Origin: Amaranthus tricolor
Taxonomy: Eukaryota; Streptophyta; Magnoliopsida; Caryophyllales; Amaranthaceae
Assembly: GCF_026212465.1 (NCBI RefSeq)
Contig: NC_080049.1
Location: 7,680,859-7,744,858, forward strand
DNA: 64,000 bases
Direction: 5' to 3'
Below the pieces are notes generated by a model. That model was not told the origin of the DNA and did not search any database. It saw only the letters and a program-made list of their open reading frames with translations. Below are positions 10,029 to 22,817 of the stretch, one piece after another. Position 1 is the first letter of the stretch. Each line of letters starts with the position of its first letter. Both the position numbers and the translations under genes were made by a program.

Positions 10029-11831
10029 ATTATTATTATTATTATTATTATTATTTTCAAAATATATTTAAAATTATATTTTGTAATTGTGGAATATATC
10101 ACAAAACTAATTATTGAATATTTTCTTATTCCAATTATCACATTAATAGTTATTTTTTATTAGATCCGGCACTGACTACTACTAATAATAAATGAATTGA
10201 TCACACATGATGTAGCCCAATGGTAAAGATAAGCAAGAGACCATTTCAAATGATCATTTACCGTACGTACCCTTCACTAATCCCAATCATGCTTCAATGT
10301 GTCATAACTCACAACACATTTTCTCCCTCTTCTATTATGCGATATGTCTCTTTGATTCCCTGTTCTATGATCTGAATTTAGCTTTAAATAAATCGTCTGA
10401 TGTTAGAGTACTTAGCTTGCTCGTATATGCAAAGATAGAACAAAAATTGACAAATTCTTGAAAAACAATATATAATATAAAATATTATAATGTTTTTTTA
10501 ATAAATTTGTATTTTTAAATATTTAACATATTTAATTTAATATTAAGACTTTTAATTTTTTAAAACTCTATATAGTCCAACAAATTAAATATGTTCAGAA
10601 TCTATTCTTGATTGTACCATGTGCCAATCTTGCTAAGTACGGACTCATCTCCATGACAGGCGACAGCTCACATGTTGGATCGCCTGTTTCTCAAACGACG
10701 TAGCAGTCCTTATTTCTTAACAGACCCACTCCGTTTATTTTGTCGTCTCCTTCCTGCAGCTTCATGTGAATAGCAGTTGTACATATATTTGATGGGACCC
10801 TTCTCTGTTAAGTTGTTGATCATCACATTCAACATTAATTCGGAATTTGGAATCTCTTCAACTATGAAAATCGTTATGTAGCCCTTCTTTTGCTCAATCG
10901 GTGTTTTTGCTATTTTTCTTAACTATATAATATATCATAAATAAAATTTTTAAAGTATAATGCAAAAAAAATGAACCTCTTTAGTATAAGAAAAGAGTAT
11001 GTAAATAATAAAATAATTAATTTGAATAATAATATAATTTACCAAAATCTAATTTCTCTTAAATTAAAAAAAAATATTTTTGATGGTCTTTTAAAATTCA
11101 ATAAAATAAAATAAAACTAACTATTTATAAATAAATGGAGCTTTTTTGAGTCAATTATTTTAAATTAATTTATTGATTTTTTAGAATAATTCAAACAACA
11201 TTTAATAATTTAAATAAACATAGCTTCAAAATTCTTATTTTAGTTTATAGAATTAATATAATGAGATCTTTAAAATACTTATATTACTTAGTTTTAAATT
11301 TATTTGAAAAAAAATAAATTTTCACGCAATTAATTCTAGCCTTATTGAATTAATACATTTTGCAAGGCTCTAATAAGCCGTCATTTGTTATTTCTAACTC
11401 TTTTTATTAATACTGATGATTAGGATGATAGTTTAAATCAATATATTTTTTTCAAAAATAATTTCTTACGTACATATAAAATATTTTTTTGAAAACTAAT
11501 ATATTTAAGATTCTTATTTAGATATAAAGAATTAATTTAATAATATCTTTTAGATACTTACCTAATTTAACTTTAAATTTATTTAGAAAAATATGTTACC
11601 ATGCAATCAATGATACTATTTCTATTGGATTAATACATTTGGCAAAATTTTAAGAAGTTGACATGTGTTATTTTTCAGTTTTTTTATTAGTATTAATATT
11701 AGATTTATTCTAATTTGTTTAGGGTGTATGTAAGGACCCTAAATCAGATTGGGATGTGAGAAGCTAACACATCAAACGCAATCAGGGTTGAGTGCCAAGA
11801 GATTTAATCAGATTGGGATGTAAGTGAGAAG

Positions 11832-11834
<3 letters not shown>
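10029..11834. other. Unassigned AT-rich intergenic DNA
   Basis: It opens with the second half of the split TTA microsatellite (10029-10054). The rest has no credible frame or clear repeat. A TGTAGCCCAATGGTAAAG stretch near 10210 is faintly tRNA-like but has no matching B box. Confidence 0.6.

Positions 11835-11876
<42 letters not shown>
11835..11876. repeat. (AT)n microsatellite, left of an inverted-repeat element
   Basis: About 21 AT dinucleotides directly abutting GGAAAAATTACTCTG. Confidence 0.95.
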
Positions 11877-11878
<2 letters not shown>

Positions 11879-12323
11879 AAAAATTACTCTGAATAATACG
11901 AACTTTCACTGATTTTCTACAATAATACGAACTTTCAATTAACCATGAATAATACGAACTTTGATACATATTTCCCGCTGGCATACCATTTTACCTGATA
12001 CCGGTAAACTTACTCATTCCTTTAAATTTCTTTTTTTGGCTGATAAAACTAAGTAAGAAAAATTACCCTGAATAATACGAACTTTCACTGATTTTCCTAC
12101 AATAATACGAACTTTCAATTAACTATGAATAAAATACGAACTTTGATACATATTTCCCGCTAGCATAATGAAGAAATGGGGAATTTACGTTTCTTCAGGT
12201 AAAGAACTGGTCAGGTATGCTAGCGGGAAATATGTATTAAAGTTCGTATTATTCGTGGTTAATTGAAAGTTCGTATTATTGTAGGAAAATCAGTGAAAGT
12301 TCGTATTATTCAGGGTAATTTTT

Positions 12324-12325
<2 letters not shown>
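11877..12325. mobile_element. Three-armed inverted-repeat MITE, Mutator-like candidate
   Basis: Left arm 11877-11987 and a second direct arm about 12056-12167 both read GAAAAATTACYCTGAATAAT, with ACGAACTTTCACTGATTTTC next. The right arm about 12196-12325 is their inverse. All arms reach TATTTCCCGCTRGCAT. Within an arm, AATAATACGAACTTT recurs three times at about 35-bp spacing. The 12056-12325 part alone would be a complete hairpin element of 270 bp; the left arm is an extra half. (AT)n lies on both sides, so any duplication is masked. A relative lies at 61349-62403. Confidence 0.75.

Positions 12326-12391
<66 letters not shown>
12326..12391. repeat. (AT)n microsatellite, right of the inverted-repeat element
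   Basis: About 33 TA dinucleotides starting directly after TTTTTCC of the element. Confidence 0.95.
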
Positions 12392-12394
<3 letters not shown>

Positions 12395-15300
12395 AAAGAA
12401 TGCTAAATTGAGGTCAATTATCATGGATTTAAAATTGTAAATGGATAAATTGATTTTAAAAGATATTTAATCAGTAAATTAAATCAATTTAATCTAGAAA
12501 GTGATAATAAATACTTATTTTTCATAAAATATTTTTGATATTTCCTACTCTACATATGAGTTATAATTTTGAAGCAGTAATTTTCCAATAAATAGTCTAA
12601 CGTTTCATTAATTATCAATTTTATATAAACAGCGTATAAACTTATAACGATTAATATATTTTATTCAAAAATATTATAATTTTATAATGATAATATCTAA
12701 TCGAATTTTTTTTTATTTACATTTAAATGTACTTTCATACGTACTAAAAAACATTTGTGCATTGTACGAGTTATATATTAACAGTAATATAATAATGCAA
12801 TTCTTCTACGTTTTTGTCATGAAGTGAAGTTCAAGCATCTTTGATTTCACTTACCTCTTTCTTTTCTTATTTTTTTGTCTATTTACATGATCACTTACTT
12901 GCTTATTTATTTATTTTTATTTACATAGTTCGTATGAGTAAGAGACACTGCGTATGATGATGATACTGTCTTACCATGAGAACTCCATCAATATTTTAAA
13001 GCATATCTTCAAAATTGAAAACTATATTTACTAATACCAAGTTAATCAACAAGTAATTTATTTATTATTAGTTGTTTGTTAAACTCTTTTGACTAATGCA
13101 ATTGTGCAAAATACCTAAATGATTAGGAGTATATAATCCATGGGAATATGGCATATTCTTAATTTGTTTCCAAATATATTACGTTAAGGTCTATTATTTG
13201 AAGCTCGTGTTGTTAGAATAGTAACGAAATAGGTCATCTAAATCTTCCAAAAATGTGTTCTTATAATTGAAGGAAAGTGAAAAGATCAATTTTGTATAGA
13301 TTATTCTCTTTTATTCGCTATTATTATTTAATTATAAATATATTAAATTGCTTTTAGTTAAAATTTATAAAATGTTTATGTTAAATTATAGATAAACAAT
13401 AATATATAAATTAAGAGTAATCGATAAATAGTATAAAAAAATCAAATATGGAATATGTAACATGTTTCTTGCTACAATTTTGAATGTGACATAAACCAAA
13501 CATATAATAGTACAAACTACAAACCATATTTATTTGTTGGACGTCAAATCCGTATTCATGTGGACACCACATTTTTAGTTGTATTCATTTGATATGTGGA
13601 GTCTCATCCCAACAACCCTTGTCTCAAAAATTGTGTGAGGTTTGGTTATTATTTTTGTAGTCTATCACACTTACTCATATGAAATATATATAGATGGAGT
13701 AGATCTTGTTAAAACTACTAAATTGGTAAAAAAAAAAATGAGAAAATTAATTTTCAGGATAAGGGTTATGTATGAAATATGTAAAGATGCACGTGTAAGA
13801 ATTTCAAAATTTTTAAAATATTTACGACAATATCATTGATACTTGATAGTATGTAGTTTTAGACGTTAAATATGTATCTCATTAAGATGACAATGAAATA
13901 TGTACCAAAAATTTAAATATATCTATTTTCATTTGGTTAGACTTCATTGTATAGATATAATTGACGCACAAATATGCTTTCTATACTAGATGATATATAT
14001 TCATATTGAAAAGTATCGTGAGATTTAAATTTATAAGTTTTTTATTACTATGAATTCAATATCATGTCTAGAACCATATAAAACAGTATTTTAAATTGAA
14101 AGTTTAGTCTCAACGACATCATTTCTCCTTGGAGATGGCCATGGACCGATTTATTTGTATCCGTAAATCATTTTGATTGAACTGTCTTGAATAAGTCGAA
14201 AATCAGGCTTGAACCGTCCTAACAATATATTTGGGTTCCCTTTGGGTCATCCCAACCTCCTTGTCCTTTCTTGTTTTTATTTTTTTTCTTTTATAATACT
14301 TGATTCATCATTAAAGAGTCATACACATTGACATTAGAGATAAAAATTAGCAAGTACATAATAAACTTTAACCAAATATAATTCAAAATTAACAAAACTA
14401 CGATCGTTGTGTATGAGATCTGACAATTCTGAATATCCTCTTCCGTATCGGTGTTTGATACTGTCTTCTACGAGGGGGTCTTTCGATCTATTGTAGTCTT
14501 TATATAGAGTTGAATTTGATGTTGTTGATGGTAATTGCAATTCTGGTGTTGATGCATTATCGTATTAATCTCTACCATCAATTCCAAACTCTGATGAAGA
14601 GAGAGACCAAAACTCAATATATGGGTAGAATCAACCCAATAAATAGGTAAAACAACTCTCCTATAAAGAGAGCAAATATTTATTCTAATAATATTCAAAA
14701 AGCTATCCCAAACAAGAAACAAGGTAAATTTCAAGAGGTAAGCAATAAACAAATCAAAACCATAACACGAGAATGTAAATGATAGTGTAGGGGAAAAATT
14801 CTAAATTTTTTCGATCATGCAAATGTTTTATAACCCTATAATTCTAGTGCATTGTATGTATATATTTTTTGTTTTATTTGTTTTATGCCTTTTTATTTTT
14901 AAATATATTTTTTGTTCCTTTTAATTTTCTTTTATTTTTCATGTTTTCAAATTTAAAGATAAGTTAATTGTTAAGTTGCTTGACTATATTCAAAGCCAGA
15001 CTAAGTCTAATCCAGACTTAGTACACATTATTATTATTATGCATCATTTTAATTCTCACTTTCTAGAAAGTAAATTCATACAAAACATACTCAAAAATAA
15101 TATGTTTTATAGTTAGTTTATTATTAAAAATAAATATAAAATAAAATCTATTTTGAAAAAATATTATATACATTGAATTGTTTATCTCAATCTTGCCTAA
15201 ATAAATAAAGTAAAAATACATTGGCGAGAATCATATCACAAGGTCTCCTAGTGAAGAGCCGACAACCTAACAACATCATTTAATGGTTATCAAAGGTTAG

Positions 15301-15474
15301 TAATATAACTCATCTTTTTGAACATAACAATATTTGAGTCGAAATAGTAAAAATCTTTACATATGAATAATATATGTGTACTTAAGCATGCATTAAATTT
15401 AAGGCCATTTTCTTTTTGATTGTTATTTGCAATTTGCCATAATGGAAAATTTAGAAAGCTACTACTCTCTTCGT
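12392..15474. other. Unassigned AT-rich intergenic DNA
   Basis: Short open frames at 13642-13839, 14334-14752 and 15290-15493 have no recognisable domain, splice context or codon bias. No terminal repeats could be paired. Confidence 0.6.
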
Positions 15475-15589
15475 TTCCTGAAAAAATTCTCATTTTTCAT
15501 TTTTGGTGTTTTATTTGTTATTTCCTAAGAAATTTTTTCATTTATATCGAAAATTTTGAACAAAAATAATCTTAGTTACCCTCATTTTA

Positions 15590-15790
15590 GTATTTTAATA
15601 ATGTTTATGGTCCCCATATATCTTCCACTAACTTTATTTTAACATTTTTATATTTCTTATGGTTTCCACAAGTTTCCTACTAACTTTAAAAAATATTTTT
15701 TTATTAAGTTGTGGTCTTCATATTTTTCCACTAACTTTCTTTTAATATTTTTCTTATATTTATGGTCCTCATTTTTCCACTATATATACT
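15590..15790. repeat. Tandem repeat, four units of about 53 bp
   Basis: TTATGGTCCCCATAT at 15604, TTATGGTTTCCACAA at 15658, TTGTGGTCTTCATAT at 15710 and TTATGGTCCTCATTT at 15762. Each is followed by CCACTAACTTT or a close variant and a TTTTAATATTTTT-like stretch. It is preceded at about 15470 by CTCTCTTCGTTTCCTG, which looks like a Stowaway-type MITE start whose other end I could not find. Confidence 0.65.
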
Positions 15791-15904
15791 ATTAGAAATT
15801 TAAAGTAGTGATATTTAAATTAAATGTCGCTAAATATATCCATTAAAAGAAAATTATGTTGTAGTGGGTTATATCACACTTCCAACTCGTCCACAATTAT
15901 CACT

Positions 15905-16330
15905 GACAACACTTCATATTCAGGTATTTTAAGTGTCTTGCACTTCCTAGTTTTGCAACCGAAATAGATTGGCGCCATTTGTGGGGTAAGTGTTTTAAAA
16001 CTCGAATAAAAAGAATCCTACTCAAATTGCTACCGTGCATATTATAGACATAGATACTTCAGCAGGTCAAACAAAAAATCTAAGTTGTGACCCGGCAGGA
16101 TCTAGACATACTTGCACAGAACCTTACCATTGCTTTCTCTGAGCAAATCTGCGCTATAGTGAACACCTCATGCTACCCCTCGGCTGCAAGCATTGGCCGA
16201 CATGGAAAATCATATTGAAAGCTCTAGTCGATACTAGCACCCGGTCATGATGACTCTCCCCACCATAAATCAGATTAAAAGGCAAAATGCAAGATGCTTT
16301 TATGAAGATGGAGCCTCTAAGAGCTTTAGG
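15905..16330 (+). pseudogene. Second gypsy: primer-binding site and gag start, decayed
   Basis: ATTGGCGCCATTTGTGGGG (about 15968-15986) is a gypsy primer-binding site like the one at 9353-9368. Downstream the frame reads KNPTQIATVHIIDIDTSAGQ. After a frameshift it reads VTRQDLDILAQNLTIAFSEQ. These line up with KNPTQTATVHSTDTDTSVGH and VTRRDLDMLARNLTAAFSEQ of the gag at 9336, so both belong to one gypsy lineage. Sequence left of the site should be the 5' LTR, but its start is not identifiable. Gag stops by about 16330, where a copia remnant begins. Nothing functional can be encoded. Confidence 0.75.
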
Positions 16331-16379
16331 TTCAAAATTATATGTATCCCAATAGAATCATCATCTCCTACTATGTAAT

Positions 16380-19300
16380 TGTAACAGTCTCAAAATTCTT
16401 AATCTTAATCTTTTGATTAATTGTTTCAAATTTTCAATTCAAATTTCTAATCCTTTAGTTATCCATTTCAAACCATCTTTAATTCCTAAACCTTTTCCAA
16501 TTTTGTAATTTCTTTCAAATATTAAACATTAAAATATTATTTTGTTTAAAATCTTTTTATAAGCACTAAAATATTATTTTATTATTTTATAGTACGAAAA
16601 GTAAAATTTTATTATTATATTCACGATTTTGTAAAACGTTACGTTTTAACTTTCTTCCTTAAACTGACATTACTATTTATTATTTTAACCTTATAACTTT
16701 GATTTAATTATTTTATACATAAAAATGAGTCGTATTTTTTTTATTAACTTTAAGTATAGTTTAAGCAAAATTTTTCAAGTAAACTACATATTTACATGAT
16801 CAAATTTACTCATTATTTTAAAGTATATTCACTTGTACATACTAAAACAAAAATTTGATGAACCAAAATCCTTTCTATAGTACCCCATAATGTTCATCAC
16901 TTACACAACCTATCACCATTTCCTTATACAAGCTAACTTTCTTCTACACTCCAACTCTTACACGTTCACTTACACACTCCAACTTTTACACGTTCACTTA
17001 CACAAGTTAACCTTCTTCTATACTCCTAACACTCTTTTTCATACAATCTAATGAACTACAAAGTTGCCCAAACTCATTATAAATATCCCTTTAGTCATGA
17101 GATCACTTACACCACCATCATCAAATCTTTCTAATATTTTTTCTTATATTTTTACTTCATTAAAATCTTACTACCTTAATACCTTTAAATTCAAGAAGAT
17201 GGAGCTTAGAACACTCTTTATTTAGCTTAAATCATCATCATTATGGAGCATTATTGGGTTATTACCTAATGTGTCATTATTTTTGGAGTTTGGATTTAAT
17301 GATTTTGGGAGCTTAAAAGATCATCATTATTTTGAGAGTTTGAATTAATTAACTTTGGATCATTATTATCTATCTTGGAGGGCCTTATTTCTTGGAGTAT
17401 TATTTTCCTAATTAGTACTTAGTACTAATCCTTGATGTTAGTATGGTATAACTTCTTACCCTACTCTTTTTGTGGAATTTTACATTATATTTACTTTATA
17501 ATATGCAAAGTATGAAATATGCTGATATGTTTTAATAGAAAGTTAGTTTAATGAAATTATGATTAAGATTATATTAAGTATGTGTATGCTAAAAGTATTT
17601 TTAGTATGTTAATTTAATAATCTTTGAACAAGTTTAGAAAGTTGGGTGCAAAATTATATTCTAGTGATATTAAGTATGATTCATATTATAAACTAGTGCT
17701 AGTATGTTTATGAATTATATGTTACATTAGGAATGTTATTATATTTAAGAATTATTATGTTAGAACTTTATTAATGTGTTTATGTCAGCCTTCAAATTGG
17801 TTTATAAGGTAGTAAGTTATTTTATAAACTTATTTTTTATTAAGCATGGTTATATTAAGAATATTGTTATTATATTTTATTTTGAGATTTAAGTTTATCC
17901 TTAAAGTTATAGTAAATTTCTAAGTTATTGCATAAAGTTTTTATTTTTTTTAAGTGGTTATATTAATTATTTAAATCTAGGATTTAATATGATATATTGA
18001 ATTAATTCATTTTTTTTATGTGAAAAGGGCCCAAAAGACTCATAGGCCATGCGACCACTATCATATAAAAAAAAGAGAGTTTGATTTACTATTTTAAATT
18101 ATTACAACTATTTTTGTGATAATAATTAAATAACAATTTTAAAAATATATTTTTGAGAAATTTTTATAAGTTATTAAAAAGTGTTTTTCTTGAATATATG
18201 AGATTTCATAATAAAAGTAACTTTTAATCACTATTTAATACAAAATATTTTATTTGCTAACTATTTGACCAAAATTTATTTAAAATGATGTAAAAGTATT
18301 TTTAGTATACTTGCCGCTCAAACTATGTGTGAAATATTGATTTTGTGGATTACAAGTTTTACTTGTTTTATAATTAGAAATATTAACTTTTGTGAAAATT
18401 ATTAGTTTGACTTGTTTTAAAATATAAATATTGATTTTTGTGAAATTATAAGTTTTATTTGTTTTATAACTAGAATGTTGATTTTTGCAAACCTAATAAG
18501 TTTACCTTTTTTTTTCTAAATTTGAAATATTGTTTTTTGGTGAACTTGTTGAATTTGGAAAACTTATCCAAAGGATGCATTTTAACTTGAATTTTAATTA
18601 GAATATTTGATTTCTTTTAAGAGAATAAAGTTTTATTTATTGTAAAGTTGGAAATGTTGATTTTGGAAACTTATTTAAAGTGAAATAGATTTTAGTTGCT
18701 ACTTGTGGAAAATATTAATTTGAAGACTATTAATAACATATTAATTTATTAGTGTGAATTTAGCAAACTATTAAAAATAAAGTTATAAATAAAATTTAAT
18801 CTGTAAAAATTTAATAATGAATGTATAAAGACATAAAGGTTAATTTTACGTTATGATTAAGAATTTTATTAAATAAAAGAGGTTATCACTTAAGTTGATC
18901 AAAGTCAAAGTCAAAGTCAAGTTGTAGTAATAAAAATGTGATGTACTCGTGTGAATGAATATTGATTGAATGACCCTGATAGTAAGGTAATGTTGAACCA
19001 TGAACCGGCATGTAAAATCCCAGCGCCCGTGTTGGCCGGCACGTAAAATGCGGTGTAAGACAGAGGGTTAGCTACCTATCCTGTAGAGCTCAAGCATAAA
19101 TTGTATTGGAGGAGTGACGACTCCCACCACAATTAGGGTTTAGGACTACGGTCCTCACCTAACTAGACCCTTACATATATCAGGTGTCATATTGATGTGC
19201 TTGTTAATCAGTGACTAACTTGATTAGTATCGATGCTATGATGCATGGTACGGTTATGAGTATTAACCAAATGAACTTACTTAAGTGTTAAGATTATCAA

Positions 19301-19839
19301 ATTCTATAAGTGGCAGTAACGTACTTCTGTCAAGATCGAAAATGGTATCTTAATGACTTAAAAGTATGGAATAGAAAAAGAATATGGTAAAAGTGTACGG
19401 TGGTGTCAATTAATTATAAGGTCGTACTTAAATTATTATTTTGTAAATGTAGCGTATAATTTCCGTATTTTGAGCTGGATAAAAAGTTATGCTCGGCGTT
19501 AAGCGCTAACCGATTCAATCAGCTGTCATCCGTATCATGGATGGCAACATTTTGCAGGATTTGGTTCATGTTCCGATCCAGGCCGCAACAATTACTATTT
19601 ATCGAGAACTTAGCTGCTTTTTGTATCTTTATTGATGACTTGATAATGATGTATTTTTTTTCTTTTTGAGCAAACAATATTTCTTATCAGATGTAATATT
19701 TTACTTTTCATTTAAAAAGTTTCAGTTTTTATGATTTAAAGTTTTTAACAGTTCGACATTTTGAGACTTCTGCAATATTTTTGTATTAAACATTATTATT
19801 AAATGTTAATTATGTATCGAGATTGCCGCTCCTATTACA
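16380..19839 (+). mobile_element. Solo LTR, 3,460 bp, chromovirus (Tekay/Del)-like
   Basis: Begins TGTAACAGTCTCAAAATTC and ends CTCCTATTACA. Flanked by GTAAT at 16375-16379 and 19840-19844, an exact 5-bp duplication, and removing it rejoins the copia reading frame. The TGTAAC...TTACA ends and great length fit Tekay/Del-type gypsy LTRs. The GC-richer part near 18990-19600 (GTGTTGGCCGGCACGTAAAA) also resembles such LTRs. A TATAAATAT at about 17080 could be the promoter. No internal coding sequence is present, so it is a recombination-derived solo LTR. Lineage is inference. Confidence 0.75.
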
Positions 19840-20182
19840 GTAATTGTCCAAAAGGCAAGTGAAGCCTACTAAGAGGTACATTGAGGAATGTAATTATGTG
19901 ACCTATGCTCTTATGGTTGCATGTGACGCAGAAAGTATGGATGATCCTAACTCATACAAAGAAGCAATGACATCAATAGATGCATGCAAATAAGTGGTTC
20001 CATGAAGCAAAAGATTGAGTCTTTCGACCAAAAAACAAACATGGTGTACTTTGAAGGTGCCATAAATCAAGTGTGTTGTTTGGTGCAAATGGCTCTTCAA
20101 GAAGGAAAGATCACCACATCTACAAATCTCAAGCAAATGAAAAATTGTACTCCCAAATTAAAGGTACTGATTTATATGAGGT

Positions 20183-20338
20183 GTTTTATTCAACAGTGAA
20201 ACAATCTTTTATTAGCACCCTACTAGCTTTAGTAGCAATGGAGGACTTGAAGCTACGCTAGTTTTATTCAACAGTGAAACAATCTTTTATTAGCACCCTA
20301 CTAGCTTTAGTGGCAATGGAGGACTTGAAGCTACGCTA
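20183..20338 (+). repeat. 78-bp in-frame tandem duplication in copia RT
   Basis: 20183-20260 and 20261-20338 are the same 78 bp (GTTTTATTCAACAGTG ... GAAGCTACGCTA) with one difference that I see (GTAGCAATG against GTGGCAATG). The unit covers the RT segment ending AMEDLKLR and is 26 codons long. A stop follows each copy. Confidence 0.9.
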
Positions 20339-21656
20339 ATTAAATGTAAAAACAACATTTCTCCATGGGGAATTAAGGAGGAGATCTACATAAAGCAACC
20401 TAATAGTTTTGATATGGTGGGTATGGAAGACGATATGCGTTGCTTGGAGAAGTCTATTTACAACTTGAAACAATCTCTAAGACAATGAATAGAACGTTTG
20501 ATTCCTTCATGTTATCTCATGTTGTGTCAACATAAATGGTACAAGTGTAGGGTCCTATATTTATCTCATGTTATATGTAGATAATATATTAGTCATTTGT
20601 AATGATAAGAATGGGGCGGAGGCTTTAAGAAGATTTTTTCCTATTAAGTTTGCTATGAAAGAACTTGGTGAGGTAAAGATGATACTTGGTATAAGAATCG
20701 TAAGGGATAGAAATAATGGTGCGTTGTATCTTAGTCAAAGGAATTACATTGACAAGTTGCTATAACATTTCCTTATGGGGTTTGCAAAGGTTGTTTCTAC
20801 TCCTCTCGATTCTCACTTTATTCTCTAAAAAGATCTCTGGCCATAAATCAAGCAAGAGAAAGATGATATGTGGGGCATTTTATACACATGCAGTGGGTAG
20901 CGCTATATACAATATAATGTGTTTTAGATTGGATATTGCGCAAGCCTGAAGTATGGTGAGTAAGTACATGGATAATCCGAAAAACAACATTATGATGCTT
21001 TAAAATGGATGTTGAGGTACATGAAGTGTAGTTCAAACGTTTTTCTCCATATTGATAGAGATAAGAGTGGTCTAATCCGCTATTATAAGAAATCAACTTT
21101 GGAGTTTGTATTCACCTTGGATGTTATGTCGATTAGTTGGCTAACTTCTTTGCAAAATTTGACAACCATGTCTATAAAATGTGGAATGCATGGCCATTGA
21201 GAAGTTTTTTAAGAATTAAAGTGGTTAAAGGATCTCATAAGAAATTGTATTGTGTCCTTGGTTTGGTATGTGTACATTGTGATAACAAACGTGTATTCTA
21301 CATTTTATCGTAGGAACAAAAAATCAACACCAAATGTTAGTTCATTAAGGATGAGATTGAGATGAAGCAATTGCGTTTGTTGAAGATAGCTACGGATAAT
21401 TTTGCTAGCCAACAACTTCGAGCTATGTGTTGATTTGGTTGGTCTTTGATCTTGTGGATTCTAATGCCTTTGGAGTACTTGGTGTATGTGATTTACATAT
21501 GTAGAGATGGAGGTGATGTATGTGATTTACACAATTGTGTTGTTTATTTGATTTATGCGTTATACTCTTTTGATTTTGTTTAATTTTGTTTGATAGTATG
21601 TGGAGTATGATAGATGACGAGGGGATAGCTTGTGGGAATCATGTCAAGATGAAGAT

Positions 21657-22047
21657 TGTTGTGTATAGTTTCTTGTGTCTCAGTACTATTGGGCATGTGG
21701 GTGTGTAAAGGGTATGTTTGTATTATCTTTTGGGAAACAATATAGTGGCAATTGAGTGAATGAAGAAAACTTTGTGATTTTGATTCTGAAAATAGTTGAC
21801 TCGGGTTTTATTTGGGATGTCTGCTCATTTTAAAACACACTATGTTTCATAGCTTTGGTTTTGATCTCTAGTTAGTAGTTGGTATCCACTACAAATACCT
21901 AATACATTGATTTAACCTTATTTAATTCTTCATAGAGTATATTTCTCTCTCAATTATAATCTCAAAAACTCTCATCCCCTCTTCTCCGACTCTTTGAATC
22001 TCCAATTGTAATTTGCATCAAAGCTTTAGAAAAGTTTCTCGTTCACA
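21657..22047 (+). repeat. 3' LTR of the decayed copia element (probable)
   Basis: Starts TGTTGTGTATAG directly after a polypurine stretch and ends near TTCTCGTTCACA. The end region (CTCATCCCCTCTTCTCCG ... TTTGCATCAAAGC) is typical of copia LTR 3' portions. The 5' partner is missing, so the ends are estimates. Confidence 0.5.
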
Positions 22048-22583
22048 TCAATTAATAACCATCCAGATTTTAAAGGACATAGCTTAAATTAGATGAACAT
22101 CATAAATCATTATGTATTGTTTTTAATAGTTATTATTATTTTTGACTTTTCAACTTAACTTTGTGAAATTTTATTTTATTTCAATTCAATTAAGGATTTA
22201 ATGATGACTCCGTAGGAATCTAATTGGATGTTTACATTGACTAATTAGGACACCAAGAAACATCACACCTTAAAAAAAAAAAAAAAAAAAAGAACAAGAA
22301 GCACTTTATAATTTGTAATTTCCATCTTTTATTTGATGTATATAAGAATGTTTTATTCAAAAAAAGACGGAAAAAACAAACAATGTAGCAATGTTTTGTC
22401 CTTTACCTTTGCCGCCAAAAAAGAAAGGAAAAATAATATTTTTTCTTTTTAATTTGTAGATCGTTCAATCAATGAGTAGTTTCTTAGATCTAAAATCGAC
22501 GGTCGTTCTAGATGTACTGCTTGACTATAAGCATGTGGTATTTGGTAATTATAAATTAAACTAAGTTTATCTTGTCTATTAAT
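22048..22583. other. Intergenic, nothing recognised
   Basis: Contains a run of about 20 A at 22272-22291 and otherwise unstructured AT-rich DNA. Confidence 0.6.
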
Positions 22584-22585
22584 TA

Positions 22586-22817
22586 CTCCCTCTTTTATGG
22601 TCAAGTCACCTTAATTGTCCCATTTTTATTTTTTGTATGGATTTTTAACTTTTATATCCTTAGTAATTTTATCCTATTTTCAATTATACCCTCCATTGCT
22701 TATACTAATTTTCTCTTCTTACATTAAAAAATCCATAATAGCACTCTCTTTCCTACCCTTAGAGTCTCACTTTTAACTCTCTTTAAAATCCGTGAAAAGT
22801 CAAATGGGACACGAAAT
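22586..22817. mobile_element. Stowaway-like MITE missing its right end
   Basis: CTCCCTCTTTTATGG follows TA at 22584-22585. The body (TCAAGTCACCTTAATTGTCC, ATTATACCCTCCATT, CACTCTCTTTCCTACCC, CGTGAAAAGTCAAATGGGAC) matches the complete element at 32385-32657 along its length. The mirrored terminus is gone or too diverged to see. Confidence 0.7.

Larger units (their letters stand above)
16330..22047 (+). mobile_element. Decayed Ty1/copia retrotransposon, split by a solo LTR
   Basis: The frame before and after the 16380-19839 LTR joins in the copia linker ahead of RT (SSSPT, then KRQVKPTKRYIEECNYVTYA and DPNSYKEAM). RT motifs follow (LLALVAMEDLKLR, VKTTFLHGE, MLYVDN in place of YVDD, FAMKELGEVKMILGIRI, LSQRNYIDKLL), then AVGSAIYNIMCFRLDIA and a damaged RNase H up to about 21430. 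Stops and frameshifts are frequent. The polypurine stretch AAGATGAAGAT ends at 21656 and a 3' LTR-like block follows. Gag, protease and integrase are not visible. Confidence 0.8.

Noticed and set aside
14468..14752. 94-codon minus-strand frame
   Set aside because: No domain, no splice or promoter context, and ordinary AT-rich composition.
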